Assembly: GCF_003054325.1 (NCBI RefSeq)
Contig: NZ_QBKU01000010.1
Location: 62,001 to 126,000, forward strand
Length of the DNA: 64,000 nt
Origin: Sulfitobacter mediterraneus
GTDB lineage: Bacteria; Pseudomonadota; Alphaproteobacteria; Rhodobacterales; Rhodobacteraceae
Direction of reading: 5' to 3'
Below are positions 19,386 to 27,679 of this stretch, in pieces. The position numbers and the translations under genes were made by a program. Position 1 is the first letter of the stretch. Each line of letters opens with the position of its first letter. The notes below the pieces were generated by a model. It was given only the letters and a program-made list of their open reading frames with translations, was not told the DNA's origin and did no database searches.

Positions 19386-20015
19386 ATGGCTGGATCTGCC
19401 GCAGTGCTGGAGGATTCCAGTGTTCTCAGCAAACTTGACCGGGCCTTGCTTCCCATCGAACGCTTTTGCGCCTTGCTCAGTGGATTGGCGATCTTTTCGC
19501 TGATGTTTCTGGCGGCTTATTCCGTTACGGGCCGCAAGTTTTTCGCCTCTCCTTTGGCGGGCTATGTCGATTACATCGAAGCGGCGATGCCGATTATCGC
19601 TATTATGGGCGTGTCTTACGTGCAGCGGGATGGCACTCATATCCGTATGGATATGCTGGTTGGCGCGCTCAAAGGGCGGCTGTTGTGGCTGTTTGAGCTG
19701 ATCTCGGTGCTGCTGATGCTCTTGCTGATTGTCGCCCTGACCTGGGGCGCATGGGAACATTTTGACCGCTCGTTTGATTGCGCGCGGCCCCTGTGCAGCC
19801 GCGACAGTTCCATTGATATCGGCATTCCGATCTGGCCCAGCAAACTGGTGGTGCCGGTCGCGTTTTTTGTACTCAGTTTGCGTTTGACCTTGCAGGCCTG
19901 GGGCTATGGCCGCGCCTTGGTGCTGGGGCTCAATAACCCCGTGGCGGTGCCGTTGAACCTGACGGTCGCGGAACAAGCCATGCACGAGGCCGAGATGCTG
20001 GAAGGGGCCGATTGA
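19386..20015 (+). CDS. dctQ: TRAP transporter small permease subunit (DctQ family)
   Basis: Small integral-membrane subunit of the TRAP transporter, about 209 aa with four hydrophobic segments (ALLSGLAIFSLMFLAAYSV, YIEAAMPIIAIMGVSYV, LWLFELISVLLMLLLIVALT and LVVPVAFFVLSLRLTLQ). The periplasmic/cytoplasmic loop DGTHIRMDMLV matches the family signature. Three in-frame ATGs occur at 19377, 19380 and 19386; the last is best spaced from AAAAAAGG. Overlaps dctM by 4 nt (ATGG around the TGA), so the two membrane subunits are translationally coupled. Confidence 0.92.
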   Translation: MAGSAAVLEDSSVLSKLDRALLPIERFCALLSGLAIFSLMFLAAYSVTGRKFFASPLAGYVDYIEAAMPIIAIMGVSYVQRDGTHIRMDMLVGALKGRLLWLFELISVLLMLLLIVALTWGAWEHFDRSFDCARPLCSRDSSIDIGIPIWPSKLVVPVAFFVLSLRLTLQAWGYGRALVLGLNNPVAVPLNLTVAEQAMHEAEMLEGAD

Positions 20016-21415
20016 TGGAACCCATTGAAATTGGCCTTTGGGTCTCGGGCGGGATGCTCTTGTTGGTGGTGCTGGGCATGCGCGTGGCCTTTGCCGCGGG
20101 TCTGGCGGGCTTTGTCGGGCTGGTTTGGCTCCGCTGGAACGGGTTTGATTATGACCCGGACCGTTTTGGAAAAGCGCTTGAAATCAGTGTGAAAATCGCC
20201 GGTCTGACGCCCCATTCCAAGGTCAGCGCACAGGTGCTGTCGCTGATCCCGGTGTTCATCATGATCGGCTATCTGGCCTATTACGCCAAATTGACCACGG
20301 CGCTGTTTGAGGCCTGCAAACGCTGGTTTGCCTGGGTGCCGGGCGGTCTGGCGGTCTCAACCGTGTTTGCCACTGCCGGGTTTGCCGCGGTGTCTGGCGC
20401 GTCTGTGGCCACGGCGGCGGTTTTTGCCCGTATCGCCATCCCTGAAATGCTCAAGATCGGGTACAACAAACAATTCGCCGCGGGCGTCGTGGCGGCGGGC
20501 GGCACGCTGGCCTCGCTGATCCCGCCATCGGCCATTCTGGTGATCTATGCGATCATCGTGGAACAGGACGTGGGCAAACTGCTTTTGGCGGGGTTCATTC
20601 CCGGTGCGTTCTCGGCGGTGGTCTACGCAATGTTGATCATTGGCATCGCGGTCATCTTCAAATCTGTCGGACCGCCAGTCAGCGGCTTTACCTGGCGCGA
20701 ACGCTTTGAATCCCTGCCGCCAGCCCTGCCGATAGTCGCGGTGGTCGTGATCATCATCTTCTTTGTTTACAACCCCTTTGGCGATGCTTGGGGCACCCCC
20801 ACCGAAGGCGGCGCAGTGGGCGCATTCATCATCTTTCTGATGGCGCTTTATCGCGGCATGCGCTGGGGACAACTGAAAGAAGCGCTGCTGGAAACAGCGA
20901 AACTGACGGTGATGATCTTCACGATCATCTGGGGCGTGCTGATCTATGTGCGGTTCTTGGGCTTTGCCGAATTGCCCGATGCCTTTGCCGATTGGATCAC
21001 TTCGCTGGAGATGTCACCACTGGTGATTTTGGTCTGCATTCTGCTGGCCTATGCGGTGCTGGGCATGTTCATGGATGCGATCGGGATGCTGCTGCTGACA
21101 TTGCCGGTGGTCTATCCGGCGGTGATGGCCCTGAACGGCGGTGAGGCGGTTGCGGCGGCTGACAGTGCCTTTGGCATGTCCGGTCCGATGTGCGCGATCT
21201 GGTTTGGTATTCTGGTGGTGAAAATGGCGGAGTTCTGCCTGATCACCCCGCCGATTGGCCTCAACTGTTTTGTGGTTGCTGGCGTGCGCGAAGACCTGAC
21301 CGTGCAGGACGTTTTCCGCGGCGTTATGCCGTTTTTCATTGCCGATGCGGTGACCATCGCCTTGCTGGTGGCCTTTCCGGGGATCGTGCTGTGGCTGCCC
21401 TCACTGGTGGGCTGA
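20012..21415 (+). CDS. dctM: TRAP transporter large permease subunit (DctM family)
   Basis: The 467-aa channel-forming subunit of the TRAP transporter, using a cation gradient to import solute delivered by DctP. It contains about 12 hydrophobic segments and the characteristic blocks FAGSGASVATAA-like (here ATAGFAAVSGASVATAAVF), AAGGTLASLIPPSAILVIY and, near the C-terminus, AEFCLITPPIGLNCFVVAG. Length is slightly above the usual 425-440 aa because of an extra segment after residue 225. It ends 34 nt before a strong intrinsic terminator, closing the dctPQM operon. Confidence 0.94.
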   Translation: MMEPIEIGLWVSGGMLLLVVLGMRVAFAAGLAGFVGLVWLRWNGFDYDPDRFGKALEISVKIAGLTPHSKVSAQVLSLIPVFIMIGYLAYYAKLTTALFEACKRWFAWVPGGLAVSTVFATAGFAAVSGASVATAAVFARIAIPEMLKIGYNKQFAAGVVAAGGTLASLIPPSAILVIYAIIVEQDVGKLLLAGFIPGAFSAVVYAMLIIGIAVIFKSVGPPVSGFTWRERFESLPPALPIVAVVVIIIFFVYNPFGDAWGTPTEGGAVGAFIIFLMALYRGMRWGQLKEALLETAKLTVMIFTIIWGVLIYVRFLGFAELPDAFADWITSLEMSPLVILVCILLAYAVLGMFMDAIGMLLLTLPVVYPAVMALNGGEAVAAADSAFGMSGPMCAIWFGILVVKMAEFCLITPPIGLNCFVVAGVREDLTVQDVFRGVMPFFIADAVTIALLVAFPGIVLWLPSLVG

Positions 21416-21448
21416 CCGGAGCGAAACATCGCTGCTCTTTGACCTTTG

Positions 21449-21482
21449 GGCCCGCGCCAGCTAACACCTGCGCGGGCCTTTT
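21449..21482 (+). terminator. Intrinsic terminator of dctPQM
   Basis: A 9-bp perfect stem GGCCCGCGC / GCGCGGGCC with a 12-nt loop is followed immediately by TTTT. It sits 34 nt after the dctM stop and before the AraC-type gene. Confidence 0.85.
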
Positions 21483-21521
21483 GCCTGTTTGATTGACCAA
21501 AGCCATTTTGATGACGACGCG

Positions 21522-22712
21522 ATGACCCTGTCTTTTGACATCTATACCGAACAACTGGGGCTTGCTGCCGGGCTTGGCATCTCGCTGTTTGTTTTTATCG
21601 GCCTGAACCGGCGTTTGTTTGAACCGGTTGAGCGGCGCATGCACATCTGGGCGATGATGGCGTTTTTCGCAATAAATGCGCTGGATATGCTCGATTCCAT
21701 TTTGTTTGACGGGCCGTTCACCGGGCCCGCGGCCCTCTACCAATGGCAGGATGTTCTGATCCCCGGTTTTATGGTGTCGCTGTATTTCTTTGTGCGCGGG
21801 CTGACCAGTTCTGACCCGCGCCTGCGCCAGACCGATTGGGTACATGTGCTGCCCTTCGCCTTTGCGCTGCTTTGCCTTGCGCCCAGTCTGGCCTTGCCGG
21901 GGCAGATGCGCATCGGGCTGGATGCGCTGAACATCCGCCTGCCTCAGCAGCGGTTGATTGCCTTTGGTGAAAATGCGTTCTGGATTTTGTGGATACTGGT
22001 TCTGATCCTCTATGGCGGCATCTGCATCCGGCGTCTGATCCGGCACAAACGGGTCATTCGGGATCTGTTTTCCGATCTGACGGGCAAGACCCTGCGCTGG
22101 CTTGACGGTCTGGTCGCGACAATCCTGTTGCTGGCGCTGATCGTTATTGTCGATGAAATCTTGATCCTTTCAGGCCTGCCAAAATTGCGCAGCGGGATGG
22201 TTGGCGTGGCTTTCGATCTGGTGCTGGCCATCGCCTTTGGTGTTTTTGCGCTGCGGGCAAATCCGCCGTTGCCCAGATGGTCAAAGGACATCAAGACCGA
22301 TCAAAAAACCCAGATACCAAAACCAGAACAGCCCCAAGAGGCGGGCGCATCCTACGCCAGATCGGGCCTGCAAGCCGAGGATCTGGAACGCTATGCCAAG
22401 CGGCTGGACGCGCGGATGTCCAAGGATCACCTGTGGCGCGATCACGATCTGAACTTGCGCAGCCTCGCTGCCGCGATTGCGGTTCCGCCGATCCACCTGT
22501 CCGAGGTGCTGAACAGCCATCTGGGTCTGTCCTTTTATGACTATGTGAACCAATTCCGCATCAAAGACGCTTGTGACCTGTTGGCAGAGCCGGGCCTCTC
22601 CATTTTGGAGATCAGCGAGACTGTGGGCTTCAACGCCAAGTCCACGTTTAACGCGAGTTTCCGGAAAGTGACGGGGCAAACGCCGTCCGAATGGCGGCGC
22701 AGGCACCTTTAA
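21522..22712 (+). CDS. Membrane-bound AraC-family transcriptional regulator
   Basis: About 396 aa with an unusual fusion: the N-terminal 250 residues hold seven hydrophobic segments (for example LGLAAGLGISLFVFIGL, MMAFFAINALDMLDSILF, FMVSLYFFVRGL, VLPFAFALLCLAPSLAL, FWILWILVLILYGGI, GLVATILLLALIVIVDEIL, VAFDLVLAIAFGVFAL) and the last 100 residues form an AraC-type double helix-turn-helix (LNLRSLAAAIAVPPIHLSEV ... ISETVGFNAKSTFNASFRKV, TGQTPSEWRR). Such proteins could sense a membrane or periplasmic signal while anchored. ATG 21522 is the likely start; the frame opens with TTG at 21489. It is separated from the TRAP operon by a terminator, so control of that operon is possible but not shown. 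Confidence 0.9.
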   Translation: MTLSFDIYTEQLGLAAGLGISLFVFIGLNRRLFEPVERRMHIWAMMAFFAINALDMLDSILFDGPFTGPAALYQWQDVLIPGFMVSLYFFVRGLTSSDPRLRQTDWVHVLPFAFALLCLAPSLALPGQMRIGLDALNIRLPQQRLIAFGENAFWILWILVLILYGGICIRRLIRHKRVIRDLFSDLTGKTLRWLDGLVATILLLALIVIVDEILILSGLPKLRSGMVGVAFDLVLAIAFGVFALRANPPLPRWSKDIKTDQKTQIPKPEQPQEAGASYARSGLQAEDLERYAKRLDARMSKDHLWRDHDLNLRSLAAAIAVPPIHLSEVLNSHLGLSFYDYVNQFRIKDACDLLAEPGLSILEISETVGFNAKSTFNASFRKVTGQTPSEWRRRHL

Positions 22713-22938
22713 CACCGCAATGTAACCCATTGAAAACAATCGGTCAGGCAAGTGGGCGCGTACCAGCCAGCTTGTCCGTACGTTGTTTCCAGCCGGTCCG
22801 GTCGCCGCGCCAGCCCGCTGTTGCCATATCCGTTTCAGATCAAAGGCGAGGATGTTCCAAAGGCGAACAAATTGCTCGCGGTCTGAGGCGGCGCAGTGCT
22901 GGCCTCACTTCAAAAAACAAAAAACTGGAGATCACACC

Positions 22939-23307
22939 ATGAAACATCTGACCCTGCTGAGCTTGCCTTGTGTGGCCTTGATTGCGGGCTGTTCAGGCAC
23001 CGGTGCGCAGCATCAGCCCATTGTTGATGGCACGCCGTCTGCCGCATTTCACAGCGATCTGACCGCTTGCCAATCGGTGGCCAAATCGCGCCGTTGGGAC
23101 AATGCTGAAACACGGCAAAACGTTATGCTTGGCACCGCGATGGGCGCTGCCATGGGGGCTGCGGACAAGGACGGCGGGACGGCGCTTGGCGGGGCCGTGG
23201 CGGGCGCACTTGCAACAACCCTTGGCGGCGCTGTCAAATCCCGCGATGCCTGCCGGCACATCGTTGTCACCTGCATGCAGCAGCGCGGGCACCGGGTTGT
23301 TGGATAG
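22939..23307 (+). CDS. Small glycine-zipper lipoprotein
   Basis: A 122-aa predicted outer-membrane or periplasmic lipoprotein. The signal peptide ends in a lipobox LIAGC with lipidated Cys18. The mature part has a glycine-zipper stretch (TAMGAAMGAADKDGG followed by ALGGAVAGALATTLGGA, about residues 70-100) and three further cysteines (C42, C108 and C114 by my count), a pattern also seen in small SmpA/YgdR-like or 17-kDa-antigen-type lipoproteins. ATG 22939 has CTGGAG about 9 nt upstream. No function can be named. It stands alone between the AraC-type gene and the SDR protein. Confidence 0.85.
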   Translation: MKHLTLLSLPCVALIAGCSGTGAQHQPIVDGTPSAAFHSDLTACQSVAKSRRWDNAETRQNVMLGTAMGAAMGAADKDGGTALGGAVAGALATTLGGAVKSRDACRHIVVTCMQQRGHRVVG

Positions 23308-23490
23308 GGTCGGCCATGGCAAAGTTTCTCAAAAACCGCCCTCTGGCCACCACGGCCGTTGTCGCCCTTTGGCGGCATTGGTGGAACGGCAGGCCGCTAT
23401 GACCGCGCGTGGCAAACCGCATTTGAACATCGTGCAGCAGCGGGGAAACCTGCCTGCACAGATCGCCTGTCAACAACGGAGGATTGGCTG

Positions 23491-24357
23491 ATGCCAACCG
23501 TTTTTATCGCCGGTGCAACCGGCTATCTGGGCCGCTTTCTGGCGGCGGAATACAAGGCGCAGGGTTGGCAGGTTAGGGCGCTGGTCCGCGATGCAGGCCG
23601 GGCCCGTGCCTCTGGCCTTGTGGCCGATGCGATGATCGAGGCAGAGGCCACTCAGGCGCATACCTTGGTAGGCACCATGGCCGGGGCCGATCTTGTGGTC
23701 TCGGCTTTGGGGATCACGCGCCAACGCGATGGGCTGACTTATTGGAACGTCGATTATCAAGCCAACGCCAACCTTTTGGCAGAGGCGCTGAAAGCCGGGG
23801 TCACGCGGTTTGCCTATATCCACGTGCTGGGCGCAGAACAGATGCGCCATGTGCCATTGGTGGCGGCCAAACAGGCCTTCGCGGACAAGCTCATTGCCGC
23901 GCCCATCGCCCATACCATTATCGCGCCCTCAGGGTATTTCTCGGACATGTCGGATTTTTTGGATATGGCGCGATCCGGGCGGGTCTGGCTGTTTGGCAGT
24001 GGGCAGAACCGGATCAACCCGATAGACGGCCAAGATCTGGCACAGGCCACGGTGGAGCTGACCCGCGCCGGGGCAGAGATGGCACATGTCGGCGGTCCGG
24101 ATGTTTTGACACACAACCAGATCGCCGAACTTGCCTTTGCCGCTTTGGGCAGGCCAGTGAAAATCACCCATCTGCCCGACGTGTTGCGGCGTATTACGCT
24201 CAAAGTCCTTCCTTGGATCACGCCGCGCCACATCTCTGGCCCTGCGCAGTTTTTCCTCACCGCAATGGGCATCGACATGGCCTGTGAGCGTTACGGCACC
24301 ATCCGGCTTAAGGAACATTTCGCTGATGTGGCGGCACAAACCCCGACAAAGACATGA
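23491..24357 (+). CDS. NmrA-like atypical short-chain dehydrogenase/reductase
   Basis: A 288-aa NAD(P)-binding Rossmann protein of the extended/atypical SDR group. The nucleotide-binding motif GATGYLGRFLAAEY is at residues 8-21 and there is LVRDAGRA at the end of the second strand; VSALGITRQRDGLTYWNVDY is typical of NmrA/SDR_a5-like proteins. The active-site Tyr-x3-Lys of classical SDRs is not obvious, so an epimerase-like or sensory role is as likely as catalysis. The start ATG 23491 has ACGGAGG 8 nt upstream. The substrate is unknown. dusA follows about 100 nt later on the same strand. Confidence 0.87.
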   Translation: MPTVFIAGATGYLGRFLAAEYKAQGWQVRALVRDAGRARASGLVADAMIEAEATQAHTLVGTMAGADLVVSALGITRQRDGLTYWNVDYQANANLLAEALKAGVTRFAYIHVLGAEQMRHVPLVAAKQAFADKLIAAPIAHTIIAPSGYFSDMSDFLDMARSGRVWLFGSGQNRINPIDGQDLAQATVELTRAGAEMAHVGGPDVLTHNQIAELAFAALGRPVKITHLPDVLRRITLKVLPWITPRHISGPAQFFLTAMGIDMACERYGTIRLKEHFADVAAQTPTKT

Positions 24358-24457
24358 TGGGCAGGGCGGCAATTGGGTGCCTATGCGCCGCTCTATTGTT
24401 GCCCCGCGCATTTTGTTCTAGTTCACGGGTCTGATCCTGACTGCCCAAAGAGCGCCC

Positions 24458-25474
24458 ATGCACGACCTGCCCAACACCCTAGATCGGCACGCCCGCCTGT
24501 CCGTCGCCCCGATGATGGACTGGACCGACCGCCATTGCCGGTACCTGCACCGATTGCTGAGCCGGAATACGCTGCTCTATACGGAAATGGTCACCTCGCC
24601 CGCTTTGGTGCGGGGCGGGGCGCTGCATTTGCTGGACTTCAACGCCTCTGAACACCCTGTTGCCCTGCAACTGGGCGGATCGGATCCGGCTGAGCTGGCA
24701 GAGGCGGCGCGGCTGGGGGCAGAGGCTGGATATGACGAGATCAACCTCAATGTGGGTTGCCCGTCCGATCGGGTGCAATCGGGGCTGTTTGGTGCGGTGT
24801 TGATGGAGAACCCCGCGCTGGTGGCCCGCTGTGTGTCCGCGATGCGGGCGGCGGTGGATGTGGATGTCACCGTCAAATGCCGGATCGGGGTGGACGACCA
24901 AAACCCCGAAGAGATTTTGCCAGAGTTTCTGGCGCGGGTGATTGCAACGGGATGTACTCGTGTGAGCATTCATGCGCGCAAGGCCTGGTTGCAAGGGCTG
25001 TCCCCCAAGGAAAACCGCGACATCCCGCCGCTGGATTATCCGCTGGTGCACCGCATGAAAGAGCTGTTTCCAAATCTGCACATCTCGGTCAACGGGGGCA
25101 TTACCACGCTTGATGAGGCTGAGGCGTTTCTGGATGCCGGCCTCGACGGAGTGATGATCGGGCGCAGCGCCTATCACAGCCCGGCAGATATTCTGTGCCA
25201 AGCGGACCGGCGGATTTATGGCGACGGTGCCGACACGACCCCAGAAGAGGCCGTGCGGGCCATGGTGCCCTATATTGAGGCGCATCTGGCAGAGGGCGGG
25301 CGTTTGCACCAGATCACCCGTCACATGCTGGGTCTCTTTGCGGGTCGGCCCGGCGCACGCATCTGGCGGCGGACGCTGTCCGAAGGGGTCAGCAAACCGG
25401 GGGCCGATGTGTCACTTGTGCTTGAGGCGCTGGACCAGATCGAGACACTGGCACAGACCCGCGAAGCGGTGTAG
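24458..25474 (+). CDS. dusA: tRNA-dihydrouridine(20/20a) synthase DusA
   Basis: FMN-dependent enzyme reducing uridine to dihydrouridine in the D-loop of tRNA. The 338-aa product begins with LSVAPMMDWTDRHCRYLHRL, carries TEMVTSPALVRG, and has the catalytic cysteine Cys101 in NLNVGCPSDRVQSG; VTVKCRIGVDD, VSIHARKAWLQGLSPKENR and the FMN-phosphate loop VNGGITT / DGVMIGRSAY follow. The KENR sequence and length assign it to DusA rather than DusB or DusC. Start is ATG 24458. A TauE/SafE-type permease gene follows 29 nt later. Confidence 0.95.
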   Translation: MHDLPNTLDRHARLSVAPMMDWTDRHCRYLHRLLSRNTLLYTEMVTSPALVRGGALHLLDFNASEHPVALQLGGSDPAELAEAARLGAEAGYDEINLNVGCPSDRVQSGLFGAVLMENPALVARCVSAMRAAVDVDVTVKCRIGVDDQNPEEILPEFLARVIATGCTRVSIHARKAWLQGLSPKENRDIPPLDYPLVHRMKELFPNLHISVNGGITTLDEAEAFLDAGLDGVMIGRSAYHSPADILCQADRRIYGDGADTTPEEAVRAMVPYIEAHLAEGGRLHQITRHMLGLFAGRPGARIWRRTLSEGVSKPGADVSLVLEALDQIETLAQTREAV

Positions 25475-25503
25475 CAAAACCTAGACCTTGAGGGAGAGTG
25501 CAA

Positions 25504-26325
25504 ATGCCAGAGACCGATTTGCTGTTACAAATGGCGCTGATGTTGATGGCCATCGGTGCCTTCGCCGGGGTGCTGGCCGGGCTGCTTGGCGTGGGCGGTG
25601 GCATCGTTTTGGTGCCTGCGTTTTTCTACGCGTTTCAGACCCTTGGCTATGATGGCCCGCAGCTGATGCAGATGTGTCTGGCGACCTCGTTGGCGACAAT
25701 CATCGTCACCTCGCTGCGGTCGGTGCACAGCCACAACAAAAAGGGTGCGGTGGATTGGCAGATCCTGCGCAGCTGGGCGCCGGGGATCGTGATCGGCGCA
25801 ATCATTGGCATGCTCTTGGTGGCGCAACTGCGGTCCGGCACCTTGCAAGCGATCTTTGGCGGTCTGGCCTTGATCGTGGGCCTCTATATGGGATTTGGCC
25901 GCGCGGAATGGCGGCTGGGTCAGGCGATGCCAACGGGCGTTTTGCGGGCGGTTCTATCCCCCGGTGTTGGGTTTCTATCGGTTCTGATGGGCATCGGCGG
26001 CGGCAGCTTTGGCGTGCCGTTGATGAGCCTGTTTAACACGCCCATTCACCGTGCCGTTGCCACCGCCGCCGGGTTTGGTGTGTTGATTGCGGTGCCATCC
26101 GTGATCGGTTTCCTGTTCGTGGATATGCAAGCTGGCAAACCGCCGTTGACCATCGGAGCGGTCAATCTCGTGGCCTTCGGCATCATCATAGCGATGACCC
26201 TGATCACCGCGCCTTTGGGCGTGAAGCTGGCCCATGCGATGGACCCCAAGCCGCTCAAACGGGTGTTTGCGGTGTTTCTGGTTCTGGTCGCCGTTAATAT
26301 GCTGCGCAAGGCACTGGGGTGGTAA
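25504..26325 (+). CDS. TauE/SafE family membrane permease
   Basis: A 273-aa polytopic membrane protein of the sulfite exporter TauE/SafE family (DUF81), with about eight hydrophobic segments and two homologous halves. The repeated family motif appears as GVLAGLLGVGGGIVLVPAF in the first half and SVLMGIGGGSFGVPLM in the second. These proteins export sulfite, sulfonates or other organosulfur anions; the substrate here is unknown. ATG 25504 is preferred over GTG 25498 because GAGGGAGAG lies directly before the GTG. The last codons overlap the next gene by 7 nt. A second family member lies at 60991-61746. Confidence 0.92.
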   Translation: MPETDLLLQMALMLMAIGAFAGVLAGLLGVGGGIVLVPAFFYAFQTLGYDGPQLMQMCLATSLATIIVTSLRSVHSHNKKGAVDWQILRSWAPGIVIGAIIGMLLVAQLRSGTLQAIFGGLALIVGLYMGFGRAEWRLGQAMPTGVLRAVLSPGVGFLSVLMGIGGGSFGVPLMSLFNTPIHRAVATAAGFGVLIAVPSVIGFLFVDMQAGKPPLTIGAVNLVAFGIIIAMTLITAPLGVKLAHAMDPKPLKRVFAVFLVLVAVNMLRKALGW

Positions 26326-27071
26326 CGGATCTGGAGACCGAAGGCTTTGATGTCTTCGATCCGGACGAGGCGACGCTGACATGGGCTGCGGCTGCGCTTG
26401 AGGTGGCCAAAAAACTTGCTGCTGATCAGGACATTCAAAACGCCAATCTGCGCCATGGCAAAACGTGGTTTGTCGGTGTGGATGTTTTGCCGAATGCCTC
26501 CGACGGGGCAATAGAGGCCGTGCCTCTTAAGGGGCCGTGGCAGGATCACATTGAGCCGCCCGCGCAGTGGCACCGTGCCCAACTTTCAATCGTTTATCCC
26601 GGCTATCCCAAACAGGACGTCGATGAAAGCGAGGGCAACCACCGTTACCGGATCACCCGCTTTGCTGCCCATGTGGACGGGTTGCTGCCGATGGGGCCGG
26701 ATCGCCGGAGATTTATGCAAGAACCACACGGGTTTATTCTTGGTCTGCCGCTGAACCAAAGCGATGCTGCGCCGCTGATGGTCTGGCCCGGAAGTCATAA
26801 GGTTATGGGGCGGGCATTTCGGGCGGAGATTGGCAACCGCGACCCAAAGAGTGTCGATATCACAGAGGTTTACCATGCTGCCCGCCGCAAAGTGTTTGAC
26901 CGTATCACGCCCCGGCCAGTAACTGCCGCGCCGGGACAATCCATTCTGTTGCACCGACATCTGTTGCACGGTGTCGGGGTCTGGGGGCCACAAGACACCG
27001 CGCCGCCAGAAGGCCGGATGATCGCCTATTTCAGACCGGAAATTGCACCATCCGATTGGCTTGAGGTCTGA
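26319..27071 (+). CDS. Putative 2-oxoglutarate/Fe(II)-dependent dioxygenase (phytanoyl-CoA hydroxylase-like)
   Basis: A 250-aa protein starting at GTG 26319 inside the end of the upstream permease gene. The sequence has the hallmarks of a double-stranded beta-helix iron dioxygenase: H118-x-D120 in FAAHVDGLLP, a distal histidine in LLHRHLLHGVGVW (212-217) and a downstream arginine at 233 in EGRMIAYFR that could bind 2-oxoglutarate; PLMVWPGSHKVMGRAF is typical of phytanoyl-CoA hydroxylase-like proteins. The substrate is unknown. Overlap with the TauE-type gene suggests joint expression and perhaps a shared sulfur or small-acid substrate, which is conjecture. Confidence 0.75.
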   Translation: MVTDLETEGFDVFDPDEATLTWAAAALEVAKKLAADQDIQNANLRHGKTWFVGVDVLPNASDGAIEAVPLKGPWQDHIEPPAQWHRAQLSIVYPGYPKQDVDESEGNHRYRITRFAAHVDGLLPMGPDRRRFMQEPHGFILGLPLNQSDAAPLMVWPGSHKVMGRAFRAEIGNRDPKSVDITEVYHAARRKVFDRITPRPVTAAPGQSILLHRHLLHGVGVWGPQDTAPPEGRMIAYFRPEIAPSDWLEV

Positions 27072-27188
27072 CAAATCTACCCGCATAGGTGGCAATTGCG
27101 CCCACAATCACCTTGGGGTCGCCACAATGTTGCCATTTCGGAAACGATAATAGCCAGTGTCGAAACAATGCTATTGAGGCATCACGCT

Positions 27189-27425
27189 ATGAAAATCATT
27201 CTGACAGGACCGCAAGGCAATCTGGCATATTACGCCCAGAAAACACCGCGCAGAACCAAACGTGCGTTTGGCTTTCAAGGGCGGTTCAAGCATCAGCAAG
27301 CGCTTGGATTTGCACGGCTTCCGGCATTTGGTGCCAATGGCAACCACGCGCCCACGGGCCATGAAGGGGCTGCGACGTCCAATCTGGCTCTGGATTTGCT
27401 GTTCAACATCGCTGGCAAGCGCTAG
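27189..27425 (+). CDS. Hypothetical small basic protein
   Basis: A 78-aa ORF, ATG 27189, with TTGAGG about 9 nt upstream. The protein is basic and glycine/alanine/asparagine-rich (KTPRRTKRAFGFQGRFKHQQ), with no signal peptide or membrane segment. Codon use matches the neighbours moderately. I do not recognise a family. It lies convergently 20 nt from the DUF1289 gene. Confidence 0.45.
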   Translation: MKIILTGPQGNLAYYAQKTPRRTKRAFGFQGRFKHQQALGFARLPAFGANGNHAPTGHEGAATSNLALDLLFNIAGKR

Positions 27426-27445
27426 GCCCACCAGACCAATCGACG

Positions 27446-27679
27446 CTACCGCCGCGCCATCCGCGCGGCACGTCCGCCGCGCCGTTTGCCAAACGCACCG
27501 GCCCGCGAGGGCAGTTCCGCCATCACCTCGCGCCGCTCTTCGGGGCTCATGCGTGACCAGCGGCCAATCTCATCAATAGATCGCAAACATCCGGTGCACA
27601 GCCGCGCCTCGGGATGCACCACGCAGATTTTGATGCAGGGGCTTTCGACCTCGTCGCGCTTCCAGATCTCGTCTGTCAT
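27446..27679 (-). CDS. DUF1289 domain protein
   Basis: A 77-aa protein with the DUF1289 signature: SPCIKICVVHP, LCTGCLRSIDEIGRWSRMS and PEERREVM. Four cysteines (C15, C19, C28, C31) in CxxxC and CxxC arrangement suggest metal binding. The C-terminal 20 residues are very arginine-rich. Function is not established. Its start codon overlaps the ruvX stop by 4 nt, so it is the last gene of a tightly packed ccmI-ruvX-DUF1289 operon on the minus strand. Confidence 0.9.
   Translation of the reverse strand: MTDEIWKRDEVESPCIKICVVHPEARLCTGCLRSIDEIGRWSRMSPEERREVMAELPSRAGAFGKRRGGRAARMARR

Noticed and set aside
23316-23491. Two tiny overlapping frames (28 and 30 codons) between the lipoprotein and SDR genes, linked by ATGA and TGATG overlaps
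   Set aside because: The overlaps are suggestive of coupling, but the frames are too short, without recognisable features, and the ribosome site before the first is poor. Kept only as a note.
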